A stretch of 64,000 bases of DNA from Bacteroidales bacterium. GTDB taxonomy: Bacteria > Bacteroidota > Bacteroidia > Bacteroidales > F082. The notes under the pieces were generated by a model. That model was given only the letters and a program-made list of their open reading frames with translations. It did not search any database and was not told the origin of the DNA. The stretch is taken from contig JAGCPJ010000027.1 in the NCBI GenBank assembly GCA_017965765.1, positions 1 through 64,000 on the forward strand. Direction: 5' to 3'. The translations under genes were made by a program, and so were the position numbers. Shown piece by piece: positions 32,118 through 40,309 of the stretch. Position 1 is the first letter of the stretch. Each line of letters begins with the position of its first letter.

Positions 32118-33522
32118 TGTTCTCCACATGCTGGGTGTGGGGGAACATGTCCACGGGCTGCACCGCCTTGAGGTCATAAGCGGTGGACAGCAGCTGGAGG
32201 TCACGGGCTTGCGTGGCGGGATTGCAGCTGACATAGACGATCTTCTCTGCGCGGATCTTCAGCAACTGCTCTACGACCTTCTCCGCCATGCCGGCGCGAG
32301 GTGGGTCGGTGACGATGAAGTTCGGACGACCTTGGGCTTTGATGAAGTCGTCGGTAAAGATCTTGGCCATGTCTCCTGCGAAGAATGTGCAGTTCTCGAT
32401 ACCATTCAACGCCATGTTGACCTTGGCATCGGCGATGGCTTCCTCCACATACTCAATGCCCACCACGCGTTTCACGAAACGTGAGAAATACTGGGCGATG
32501 GTGCCTGTGCCGGTGTAGAGGTCGTACATCACCTCGTCCCCCTTCACCTCAGCCAAGTCGAAAGCAGCATGATACAGCCGTTCCGCTTGATATACATTGG
32601 TTTGGAAGAACGACACAGGACCGATGCGGAACTGCAAGTCGGGAAATCCCGGTCGGGGAGAAGCCATAGTCTCGATGAGCCAAGGATCGCCTTTGAGGCA
32701 CTCAAAAGGCAAGTCGTTGATGACATCGTTCAGCTTGTTGTTGATGATCAACAGGAGGGATACGATCTGTGGGAAACGCTGTTCCAATGCGGGGATGAGC
32801 TCGTTGCGGATGACCCTGCTCTCTTCGCTGATGACGAGGATCACCATGAACTCTCCCTTGGAATTGCAGCGGATGACGAGGTTGCGCATCAAGCCTTCGT
32901 GCTGACGGACGCTGTAGTAAGACAGCTTGTGGTCCATCGTGAACTTTCTGACAAACAGACGGATGTCGTTGGATGGATCCGCTTGAAGATGGCAATGCGC
33001 CACATCCACCACACGGTCGAACAACTGAGGCAGATGGAACCCCAACCCCTTGCATTCTTCTTCGCCGTAGGTACCTGCCGGGGCACCGTCGGTGAGCCAT
33101 TTGCGATTGGAGAAGGCATACTCCAGCTTGTTGCGGTAGTAATACTGCTTCTCGCAACCCAGGATAGGCCTGATCTCCGGATAGTCGAGTTTGCCGATAC
33201 GGTCGAAATTGTCCTTGACCTGCTTTTGCTTATAGTAGATCTGCCATTGGTAGTCCATCTGCTGCCATTTGCAGCCGCCGCAGAGACCGAAATGCTGGCA
33301 AACGGGATTTACCCGTTTGTCGGACGGCTGCTTGACACGGAGGATGCGGCCTTCCAAATAGTTCTTTTTCTTCTTGAAGACTTCGAGGTCCACCACGTCG
33401 CCTGGCACGCCAAAGGGGACAAAGACCACACGGCCTTCAGGTTTGGCTACCGACATGCCTTCGCTGCCGGCATCGACGATAAGCACGTCGTTCAGATATT
33501 CCGGTTCTTTTTTCTTTTTCAT
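32092..33522 (-). CDS. rlmD: 23S rRNA m5U1939 methyltransferase (RumA/RlmD family)
   Basis: 476 residues. N-terminal TRAM domain (about 8-65), then Cys75, Cys81 and Cys84 (CQHFGLCGGCKW) that with a later Cys (VAHCHLQ) hold a 4Fe-4S cluster. The SAM domain has DLYTGTGTIAQYF and DPPRAGM, and the catalytic Cys is in YVSCNPATQARD. It methylates uridine C5 in 23S rRNA; Bacteroidota paralogues may act on other sites, so the exact target is inferred. Coupled to the upstream NAD(P)HX repair gene by a 4-bp ATGA overlap. Confidence 0.93.
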   Translation of the reverse strand: MKKKKEPEYLNDVLIVDAGSEGMSVAKPEGRVVFVPFGVPGDVVDLEVFKKKKNYLEGRILRVKQPSDKRVNPVCQHFGLCGGCKWQQMDYQWQIYYKQKQVKDNFDRIGKLDYPEIRPILGCEKQYYYRNKLEYAFSNRKWLTDGAPAGTYGEEECKGLGFHLPQLFDRVVDVAHCHLQADPSNDIRLFVRKFTMDHKLSYYSVRQHEGLMRNLVIRCNSKGEFMVILVISEESRVIRNELIPALEQRFPQIVSLLLIINNKLNDVINDLPFECLKGDPWLIETMASPRPGFPDLQFRIGPVSFFQTNVYQAERLYHAAFDLAEVKGDEVMYDLYTGTGTIAQYFSRFVKRVVGIEYVEEAIADAKVNMALNGIENCTFFAGDMAKIFTDDFIKAQGRPNFIVTDPPRAGMAEKVVEQLLKIRAEKIVYVSCNPATQARDLQLLSTAYDLKAVQPVDMFPHTQHVENITLLELKR

Positions 33523-34994
33523 GTTAATGACCTATATGCTTTCCCAATGTTATCGGTGATGTCGGAAGCGATCATGGCCTCCTGACCCAATGTTTCTGAA
33601 GCTAAATCTCCTGCCAGCCCATGGAGATAGACCCCCAACACTGCTGCTTCTTCAGGGGTGTACCGTTGCGCCAACAACGATAAGATCATTCCTGTGAGCA
33701 CATCGCCACTGCCAGCAGTCGCCATGCCTGGGTTGCCTGTACTGTTGAAAAACACGACCCCGTTAGGCATCGCCGTCGCAGTGTTGGCGCCTTTCAATAC
33801 GATGATGATATTGTGTTTCCGCGCCATCTCTCGCAACAGTTCCAGCCGCTCAAACGAGTCGGAAGTCTTGCCGAAGAGCCGTTCAAACTCTTTGGGATGG
33901 GGCGTGAGGATGGTCTTGGGTTGCAGGAAGGAGAGCCAAGTCTTGTTCTCTGCCAGGATGTTGAGGGCATCGGCATCCATCACCATGGGTACCCTGGCAT
34001 CCTGAATCAAACGCCGCACCATGCGTCTGGCATCGTCCTCCTTACCTAGACCTGGACCCACCCCAATGGCGTTGAACGCCTCCAACTTGTCATCCGTATG
34101 GATCATCGCCTCGGGAAGGGAGGCTTGCAGGGGAGTCCAAGCCGCCGGAGGCAATTGCACCGAAAGCAAGCCGACACCTGTGCGAAGGCAGGCTTTCGCC
34201 CCAAGGATGGCTGCACCCGTCTTGCCTTCCGATCCGGCAACAAGCAAGGCATGACCGTAGGTTCCTTTGTGGGAATACTTTGTCCGATGATGAATGATTT
34301 GTTTAATCATTTCACTATCAACCAAGAAGTTATTAGTTTCTACTTCAAGTAAAAATTTAGGATGTAATGCAATATCCAAAACTTCAAGATGACCCACGTA
34401 AGGATCGTTTTCAGGCATCAGAAAGGCCAGTTTCGGCAACTGGAAGGTGAGGGTGTAATCGGGTTGGAAGATGGTTGCATCGGAACAGAAACTGTCGGCG
34501 AACAACCCCGAGGCGATGTCAATGGACACCCGGAAAGCCTCTTGTCGGTTCAAATGATCGATAAGAGCGGCAGCGAGGCCGGTGAGAGGGCGGTTGAGTC
34601 CCGACCCGAACAAGGCATCGACGATGATTTCCGATTCCGCAAAAGAGGGGAAGTCTGCCTCAGAGTTGACGTCCACGACTTTCAAGGAGGTCTCTTCCTC
34701 AAGACGGTGAAGGTTGACTTCCGCATCATGGCTCATCTTCTCTGAACAATGCACCAAATATACCTGGAGGTTGATCTGTTGACGCGAGAGTAACCTGGCG
34801 ACCGCCAGTCCGTCGCCACCGTTGTTGCCCATCCCGCAAAACACCTTGACCGTGTTGTGCTTGTACAAGCACCTCAACAGCCATTGCGCCACTTCGATGG
34901 CGGCACGTTCCATCAGGTCAATGGAGCTGACGGGCTCGTGCTGAATCGTATATTGATCGGCCTGGCGTATTTTTTCTGTGCTAAGGATTTTCAT
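33519..34994 (-). CDS. nnrD: Bifunctional NAD(P)HX epimerase / ADP-dependent dehydratase
   Basis: 491 residues from the ATG at 34992-34994 (MKILSTEKIRQAD); the frame is open further upstream but that part lies in the promoter region. Residues 1-215 are the YjeF_N epimerase (NNGGDGLAVARLL, VDALFGSGLNRPL). Residues 230-490 are the ribokinase-like dehydratase with KGTYGHALLVAGSEGKTGAA, LTPHPKEFERL and the nucleotide site GNPGMATAGSGDVLTGM. It repairs hydrated NADH and NADPH. First gene of a two-gene unit with rlmD, a pairing whose reason is not evident. Confidence 0.95.
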   Translation of the reverse strand: MKILSTEKIRQADQYTIQHEPVSSIDLMERAAIEVAQWLLRCLYKHNTVKVFCGMGNNGGDGLAVARLLSRQQINLQVYLVHCSEKMSHDAEVNLHRLEEETSLKVVDVNSEADFPSFAESEIIVDALFGSGLNRPLTGLAAALIDHLNRQEAFRVSIDIASGLFADSFCSDATIFQPDYTLTFQLPKLAFLMPENDPYVGHLEVLDIALHPKFLLEVETNNFLVDSEMIKQIIHHRTKYSHKGTYGHALLVAGSEGKTGAAILGAKACLRTGVGLLSVQLPPAAWTPLQASLPEAMIHTDDKLEAFNAIGVGPGLGKEDDARRMVRRLIQDARVPMVMDADALNILAENKTWLSFLQPKTILTPHPKEFERLFGKTSDSFERLELLREMARKHNIIIVLKGANTATAMPNGVVFFNSTGNPGMATAGSGDVLTGMILSLLAQRYTPEEAAVLGVYLHGLAGDLASETLGQEAMIASDITDNIGKAYRSLT

Positions 34995-35011
34995 CTTGTC
35001 AATATTTTCTG

Positions 35012-35019
35012 CAAAGATA
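35012..35019 (-). promoter_or_regulatory. -7 box for the nnrD-rlmD unit
   Basis: Minus-strand TATCTTTG, 17 bases before the ATG at 34994. Confidence 0.6.
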
Positions 35020-35027
35020 AAAAACCC

Positions 35028-35035
35028 TACCTTTG
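35028..35035 (+). promoter_or_regulatory. -7 box for the barrel-phosphoesterase operon
   Basis: TACCTTTG, 19 bases before the ATG at 35055; back to back with the divergent nnrD promoter. Confidence 0.6.
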
Positions 35036-35054
35036 CCTCGTAAAAATAATCGAA

Positions 35055-35744
35055 ATGAAACGAGTAATTATCGCCGCTTTGCTGTTTTTTACGGCTATCG
35101 GAGCCCAAGCCCAGCATCTCAGGGCTTTTACGGAATACGACTACAACCGAACGGAACGTTCCAGAGGCAACTTCGCCGTTGCCCATGACTTCCAGATGGC
35201 TGACAACGTCCATCTCGATTGGGGATTCCAAATCGGCACCCAGAACCGTTACGCTTTGAACCTGGCTTATCAGATCGATCTGTTGAAGGCTAGAAAAGGC
35301 ACGCTTTATCTTGAAAACCGTTACCTCTACCGCCTTTTCCCCAGCTATCATCTACAGGAATTCAACGCTTTGCTCGACTTGGGTTGGAGAAACACCCACT
35401 GGAACTTCCAATTCGGTCTCTGCAACCGCTATATTGCCGAGATTCCCTTGAGGAAAAACGGGGGAGAAGGTGTCGTCTTTGAACCGATGAACATTGCGTT
35501 CAACATCGAATGGGATCTTTTCAGCCAAGACCATCCTTGGAACATCGGCTGCGGTCTCTCCAACTACCGCGAGTTCATCATCGAAAGGGTCACCTTGTTT
35601 TATTACACCATCCACGGCTATTACGACCTGGGCGACGATTGGCGCCTGACTGCTGAAGCTGGAATGCATCCCGCCGGCGTACTGAACCTCTCTTCGCAAC
35701 GCAACGGTTTCTTCATCAATTTGGGTTTCATCTATAACTATTGA
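35055..35744 (+). CDS. Outer-membrane beta-barrel-like protein of unknown function
   Basis: 229 residues. Signal peptide MKRVIIAALLFFTAIGAQAQ. The mature part alternates aromatic and polar residues in about ten amphipathic strands (LENRYLYRLF, WNFQFGLCNRYIAE, RLTAEAGMHPAGVL) and ends FINLGFIYNY, the terminal aromatic signature of outer-membrane barrels. It may belong to a DUF2490-like small barrel family; I am not sure. The next gene, a phosphoesterase lipoprotein, starts 5 bp downstream, so the two are co-expressed. Confidence 0.75.
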   Translation: MKRVIIAALLFFTAIGAQAQHLRAFTEYDYNRTERSRGNFAVAHDFQMADNVHLDWGFQIGTQNRYALNLAYQIDLLKARKGTLYLENRYLYRLFPSYHLQEFNALLDLGWRNTHWNFQFGLCNRYIAEIPLRKNGGEGVVFEPMNIAFNIEWDLFSQDHPWNIGCGLSNYREFIIERVTLFYYTIHGYYDLGDDWRLTAEAGMHPAGVLNLSSQRNGFFINLGFIYNY

Positions 35745-35749
35745 TCGCC

Positions 35750-36637
35750 ATGAGAAAGCTTACCTATATCTTCATCATCGCTGTCGTGCTCTTTGCTTCC
35801 TGCGACCGTCTCGACATCCCCGGCATGTTCATCAACCGTAGCGACACTGAGGAACGCGTGGCCGACTGGCTCGCTTGGGACAACGACAACCCTCCCTTCG
35901 TCATCAACAATGTGCCTGACAACTATACCTTCTATTCCTGTTCCGACTCCCATGTCAACGACGACAACTCACGGTTGGCAGCCTACATCACCGCTGAGCG
36001 CAACGATTCCGAAGCGGTGTTCTCCATCCTCGCCGGCGACCTCGCCAACGAACGTGGGGAGAGACCTTTTATCCTGACCGATTCAGCCTTGAAATACAAT
36101 CCCTTGATCCATGCGGAGAACGACCCGTGTTTCCCCATCATCGGCAACCATGATGTGTATTTTGACTGTGCCCAATACTACAAGCAGCATTTCCACACCT
36201 CCACCTACACCGTCACCGTAAACACTGTCTCAGGTGCCAAGGACCTGTTCATCTTCCTCGACTCGGGGAATGGCACCCATGGCCACAAGCAGCTAGAATG
36301 GTTGGAGGAGCAACTCAGCCATCGTGACGAATACCGCTACTGTTTCGTCATCAGCCACAACTGGCTGTTCCGTACCACCTACAACTACACCACCACACCG
36401 GCGGCCAACTTGCCTGAGGACGAACAATATGCCTTCATGGACCTGATGAGCAACCATGCCGTCGATATGGTGATCATGGGCCATTTCCATTATCGCGACA
36501 CCAAGACCTTCGGCGGCGTGAAATATGTGATGACCGACAACCTTAACGAAGAAAAGGAAAGACCATCCTATTTGGTGGTTCGATGTGCCGATAGGATTAC
36601 CTACCAGTACCGTGACTTGGATTTAGAAAACCTGTAA
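35750..36637 (+). CDS. Metallophosphoesterase lipoprotein
   Basis: 295 residues from the ATG at 35750. Lipoprotein signal IIAVVLFASC, Cys17. The calcineurin-like fold shows SCSDSHVNDD, LAGDLANERG, IIGNHDVY, FVISHNW and MGHFHYRDTKTFGGV, the five metal-binding blocks, so it should be catalytically competent. Periplasmic or surface-anchored; the substrate could be a nucleotide, a phospholipid head group or a sugar phosphate. Follows the barrel gene in one operon and is followed 6 bp later by a small hypothetical gene. Confidence 0.9.
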   Translation: MRKLTYIFIIAVVLFASCDRLDIPGMFINRSDTEERVADWLAWDNDNPPFVINNVPDNYTFYSCSDSHVNDDNSRLAAYITAERNDSEAVFSILAGDLANERGERPFILTDSALKYNPLIHAENDPCFPIIGNHDVYFDCAQYYKQHFHTSTYTVTVNTVSGAKDLFIFLDSGNGTHGHKQLEWLEEQLSHRDEYRYCFVISHNWLFRTTYNYTTTPAANLPEDEQYAFMDLMSNHAVDMVIMGHFHYRDTKTFGGVKYVMTDNLNEEKERPSYLVVRCADRITYQYRDLDLENL

Positions 36638-36643
36638 TTTCGG

Positions 36644-36943
36644 ATGAACATGGAAGAAAGGGTCAAACTCACCAAGGAAAACACGCATATCATCGACTCC
36701 TACCTGATCAAGGGGAAGTCGGAGATCCGTGCTTTTCTGGAAGAGCTCCGAAAGCAATGTGACCCTGACATGGCGGTAGCGGTACGCAGCCTGAAGTCGT
36801 TGGTGGCGGAATGGCGCAGCCACAACCTGTTCTACTTCTTGCACGTCTTCCGCAGCCGCACCAAGGATGTGGACATGGAGCGCCATCAGTCCTGGTGGCG
36901 CGAAGTGTTCTGCCGGGTGGTGAGTTTCTTCTATTTCTGGTGA
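36644..36943 (+). CDS. Small hypothetical protein, basic and helical
   Basis: 99 residues from ATG 36644 (or ATG 36650). No signal peptide. It is rich in Arg, Lys, Glu and aromatic residues (EIRAFLEELRKQCDPDMAVA, SWWREVFCRVVSFFYFW) and predicted mostly helical with an aromatic C-terminal end. Its codon use matches its neighbours, it follows the phosphoesterase by 6 bp and ends 6 bp before convergent glmS, all favouring a real gene. I recognise no family. Confidence 0.6.
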   Translation: MNMEERVKLTKENTHIIDSYLIKGKSEIRAFLEELRKQCDPDMAVAVRSLKSLVAEWRSHNLFYFLHVFRSRTKDVDMERHQSWWREVFCRVVSFFYFW

Positions 36944-36949
36944 TCTGCT

Positions 36950-38794
36950 TTACTCCACCGTGACCGATTTGGCCAGGTTGCGCGGTTGATCGACATTGCA
37001 GCCACGCATGACGGCGATGTGGTAGGCGAGGATCTGCAGCGGGACGGTAGCCAGCAGGGGCGAGTAGAGGCATTCGGTCTCAGGAATCTCGATGACATAG
37101 TCGGCCATCTTGCGTGCCAGCACATCTTTCTCGCTGATGATGGCGATGATCTTACCGTCGCGGGCTTTCACCTCTTGGATGTTGCTGAGCACCTTCTCGT
37201 AAGTGCTGTGGTTGGTGGCGATGAACACCACAGGCATGTCCTTGTCGATCAAGGCGATCGGACCATGTTTCATCTCAGCAGCGGGATAACCCTCAGCATG
37301 GATGTAGGAGATCTCCTTGAGTTTCAGCGCACCTTCCAAGGCCACGGGGTAGTTCTGCAGACGGCCCAGATAGAGCATGTTGCGTACGTCTTTGTATTTC
37401 TCGGCGATTTCCTTCACATGACCGCTGTGGTCGAGGGTCCACTGGATCTTCTCGGGGATGCGGTCGAGTTCATCGATGAACACTTTGCGTTCCTCATCTT
37501 TCATGGAACCCTTCAGTTCGGCCAGACGCAGTGCAAGCATGACCATCACCGTCACTTGTGAAGTGAAGGCTTTGGTAGAGGCCACGCCGATCTCGGGACC
37601 GGCATGGGTGTAGATGCCCGCGTCGGTAGCCCGTGAGATGGAAGAGCCGATGACGTTACAGATGCCCAGCACCACTGCCCCTTTCTCCTTGGCCAGCTGG
37701 ATGGCGGCCAGGGTATCCGCAGTCTCACCGGACTGAGAAACGGCGATTACCACATCGTGTGGGGTGATGACGGGGTTGCGGTAACGGAACTCGGAAGCGT
37801 ATTCCACCTTGACGGGAATCTTGGCCAGGTTCTCAATCAGATAGCTGCCCACCAAACTGGCATGCCATGAGGTGCCACAGGCGACAAAGACGATGTTATC
37901 GGCATAGAGCAGCTGCTTTTCATATTGAAGGATGCCGCCCAGACTAACGGTGTTGGTCTCAGGATGCAGACGGCCGCGCATGGTGTCGCGCACGATGGTG
38001 GGCTGTTCGTAGATCTCCTTCATCATGAAGTGGTCGAAGCCCGCCTTCTCGATGCTGTCGAGGTTCATCTTCAGTTCCTGGACGTAGGGGATGGCATCCA
38101 CATCCTGGATGGTCTTGATGTGCAACTCTTCGCCCAACTTGATGCGGACCACCTGTTCATCTTCGAGATAGACCACCTTTTGGGTGCGACCTACGATGGG
38201 GGTGGCGTCAGAGGCAATGAAATACTCTCCATCGCCGATGCCGATGACCATAGGACTACCTTTACGGGCGGCAATCAACTCTTCGGGATGGCCTTTCTCC
38301 ACGATGGCGATGGCGTAGGCACCCACCACATGATTCAGGGCAATGCGGACGGCCTCGAAGAGATCGACATGCTCGCTCTGCTGCACATCCTCGATGAGGT
38401 TGGTGAGCACTTCCGTGTCCGTGGAAGACTTGAAGGTGAAACCGCGCTTTTCCAGTTCCTTACGAAGGCTCAGGTAGTTCTCGATGATACCGTTATGGAT
38501 CAAGGCAATGTTGCCTGAATTCGACAGGTGAGGGTGGGCGTTCACCTCGTTTGGCTCGCCGTGGGTGGCCCAACGGGTATGGGCGATGCCGATATGTCCA
38601 CTGACATCCTTGTCGGCGGCCTTGGCTTCCAGTTCGGAGACTTTGCCCTTCGCCTTATAAACATTCAGTTCGTCGGATTCGTTCAAAAGCGCAACCCCGG
38701 CGCTGTCATAGCCGCGGTATTCAAGTCGTTTGAGTCCTTCAATGAGAATCGGGTAGGCATCTTGCGCCCCGATGTAAGCTACGATTCCACACAT
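36950..38794 (-). CDS. glmS: Glutamine-fructose-6-phosphate aminotransferase (isomerizing)
   Basis: 614 residues. MCGIVAYIG gives the N-terminal nucleophile Cys, LEYRGYDSAGVA and THGEPNEVNAHPH complete the glutaminase half. Two SIS domains follow (CGTSWHASLVGSYLIE, SQSGETADTLAAIQLAKEKG, EGALKLKEISYIHAEGYPA), and it ends QPRNLAKSVTVE. It makes glucosamine 6-phosphate, the entry to UDP-GlcNAc for peptidoglycan and LPS. No ribozyme-like leader is visible in the short upstream gap. Last gene of a long minus-strand run, but it has its own promoter. Confidence 0.97.
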   Translation of the reverse strand: MCGIVAYIGAQDAYPILIEGLKRLEYRGYDSAGVALLNESDELNVYKAKGKVSELEAKAADKDVSGHIGIAHTRWATHGEPNEVNAHPHLSNSGNIALIHNGIIENYLSLRKELEKRGFTFKSSTDTEVLTNLIEDVQQSEHVDLFEAVRIALNHVVGAYAIAIVEKGHPEELIAARKGSPMVIGIGDGEYFIASDATPIVGRTQKVVYLEDEQVVRIKLGEELHIKTIQDVDAIPYVQELKMNLDSIEKAGFDHFMMKEIYEQPTIVRDTMRGRLHPETNTVSLGGILQYEKQLLYADNIVFVACGTSWHASLVGSYLIENLAKIPVKVEYASEFRYRNPVITPHDVVIAVSQSGETADTLAAIQLAKEKGAVVLGICNVIGSSISRATDAGIYTHAGPEIGVASTKAFTSQVTVMVMLALRLAELKGSMKDEERKVFIDELDRIPEKIQWTLDHSGHVKEIAEKYKDVRNMLYLGRLQNYPVALEGALKLKEISYIHAEGYPAAEMKHGPIALIDKDMPVVFIATNHSTYEKVLSNIQEVKARDGKIIAIISEKDVLARKMADYVIEIPETECLYSPLLATVPLQILAYHIAVMRGCNVDQPRNLAKSVTVE

Positions 38795-38814
38795 AGTTCT
38801 TCATTTAAAAACTA

Positions 38815-38822
38815 CAAATTTA
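38815..38822 (-). promoter_or_regulatory. -7 box for glmS
   Basis: Minus-strand TAAATTTG, 20 bases before the ATG at 38794. Confidence 0.5.
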
Positions 38823-38860
38823 GAACTTTTTCAAAAAAACAATCTGTTTTTTCTTATTTT

Positions 38861-40309
38861 TTAGTTTTCTGAACGCTTCATCAGAAACAAGTTCCCGTCG
38901 GTTTCCACAACCTCAAAGGCATCTTTGTTACGCCAGAGCGCATCTCCGTCAGGATGCTTTTTTTCGAGATAAGAAGCGGGAATCAACACATACTCAGCCT
39001 CCGTGTTTTTGTTCCACTCAAAATCCTCAATCTTTTCCCGCAAGGCCAAATGGGACACAAACATGGATGCCGCGCAGACATATCCATCTTTGGGAATCTG
39101 CTTGATGAGATGATGGGCATAACGGACGTCAAAGTCCTCCTGACGATAGTGTTCTTTTAAATAGACACAGAGCCGTTCGCGATGTATCGGCACCTTGGGT
39201 GAGGTAATCGTATAAAACGTGGTCATCAGCACTGACACGAACAACAATGCAGAGATACCATACCGCCATCCGCGTTTTTTCAACCGCAGGATCACTAGAA
39301 AAGCAGCGATTACCAACACGGGGACAAACTCCACTGAATATTGGTTCGAAATTCCCCAGAACAAAAAATGCGACGACAACATCTTTTGCGCAAACAAGGG
39401 AATCAGCATCAACAGATAATTGGGCTTCAGAAAAGCAAGCAACAACCCCGAAGCCAGCACACAACAATAGGTCTCGACCTTAATGCCATCATAACTATGA
39501 AAGACTGTGGTATTCGTGAACAGGATCCGCATGGTTTTCCCAGGATGGGTCAACAACTTCTTCGCGATATCCAGATAATTATCACCAAGCCACGCATATT
39601 GTGTAAAACCGCCGCCTGATCCTCCCAGCTTTGGCATCACAACGAGGTTGATCACCAAGAAATAAACCAATGAGAATACAGAACCCAAAAGCAAGAACAC
39701 AATGGTCTTCTTGTCTTTTCGATAATCCCAAAGTAGCGCAATCAGGATGAAGAACAGCCATAACGACATGTTTTCCTTGCCGATGACAAAAAGAACGACA
39801 AACAGCGTTGCCAGGCCAAAGCGTCGAAGCTTGATATAATACAACAGCCAAGGGAGCATCATGGTGGCCAACACATTGGAGTGATAATCGAAGGACAAGG
39901 CATGGATGATCCCAAACGAGACAAAAAAGACGGCGCATGCGAATATGGGAATCCATTCGTCGTCGGTATAGAGTCCTATCAATTTATAAACGCCCCATCC
40001 ACCCAAAAGAATGCTTGCAATTTGAATCACCAGCAGGGTATAAGAGCCAAACACATACACCAAGGGGGAGAGCAGCAGCAGATATAAATCGAAATGGTCG
40101 CACAGCACCTTCACATAGTCCATATCGAACATGAAGAAGCTGCTGGAACGGAGATGGGCGTAATTATACATGATATGGGTATAAAAGCCCAAATCGAGTG
40201 CCCAGGTCCTGAAAAGATAATGGTTGACCAAGGAAATCAAGACATATAAAACACCAGCGGCGATAAAAATCGCCGCCAGTGTAATCCGTCTTGACCTTCC
40301 CTGAATCAT
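38861..40309 (-). CDS. DUF2079 multi-pass membrane protein
   Basis: 482 residues with about eleven hydrophobic helices and a C-terminal soluble end. The N-terminal FRTWALDLGFYTHIMYNYAH, FDMDYVKVLCDHFDLYLLLL and FDYHSNVLATMMLPWLLYYI are characteristic of DUF2079, membrane proteins that resemble GT-C glycosyltransferases in layout, with an acidic pair in the first loop (ALDLG). A GT-C-like role is a hypothesis. It overlaps the S9 peptidase gene by 4 bp. Confidence 0.85.
   Translation of the reverse strand: MIQGRSRRITLAAIFIAAGVLYVLISLVNHYLFRTWALDLGFYTHIMYNYAHLRSSSFFMFDMDYVKVLCDHFDLYLLLLSPLVYVFGSYTLLVIQIASILLGGWGVYKLIGLYTDDEWIPIFACAVFFVSFGIIHALSFDYHSNVLATMMLPWLLYYIKLRRFGLATLFVVLFVIGKENMSLWLFFILIALLWDYRKDKKTIVFLLLGSVFSLVYFLVINLVVMPKLGGSGGGFTQYAWLGDNYLDIAKKLLTHPGKTMRILFTNTTVFHSYDGIKVETYCCVLASGLLLAFLKPNYLLMLIPLFAQKMLSSHFLFWGISNQYSVEFVPVLVIAAFLVILRLKKRGWRYGISALLFVSVLMTTFYTITSPKVPIHRERLCVYLKEHYRQEDFDVRYAHHLIKQIPKDGYVCAASMFVSHLALREKIEDFEWNKNTEAEYVLIPASYLEKKHPDGDALWRNKDAFEVVETDGNLFLMKRSEN

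Noticed and set aside
36650..36943. Small ORF after the phosphoesterase as a shadow frame
   Set aside because: The shadow explanation was rejected: no gene lies opposite, its codon use fits its neighbours and the 6-bp spacing on both sides favours a real gene, so it is listed as a hypothetical CDS.
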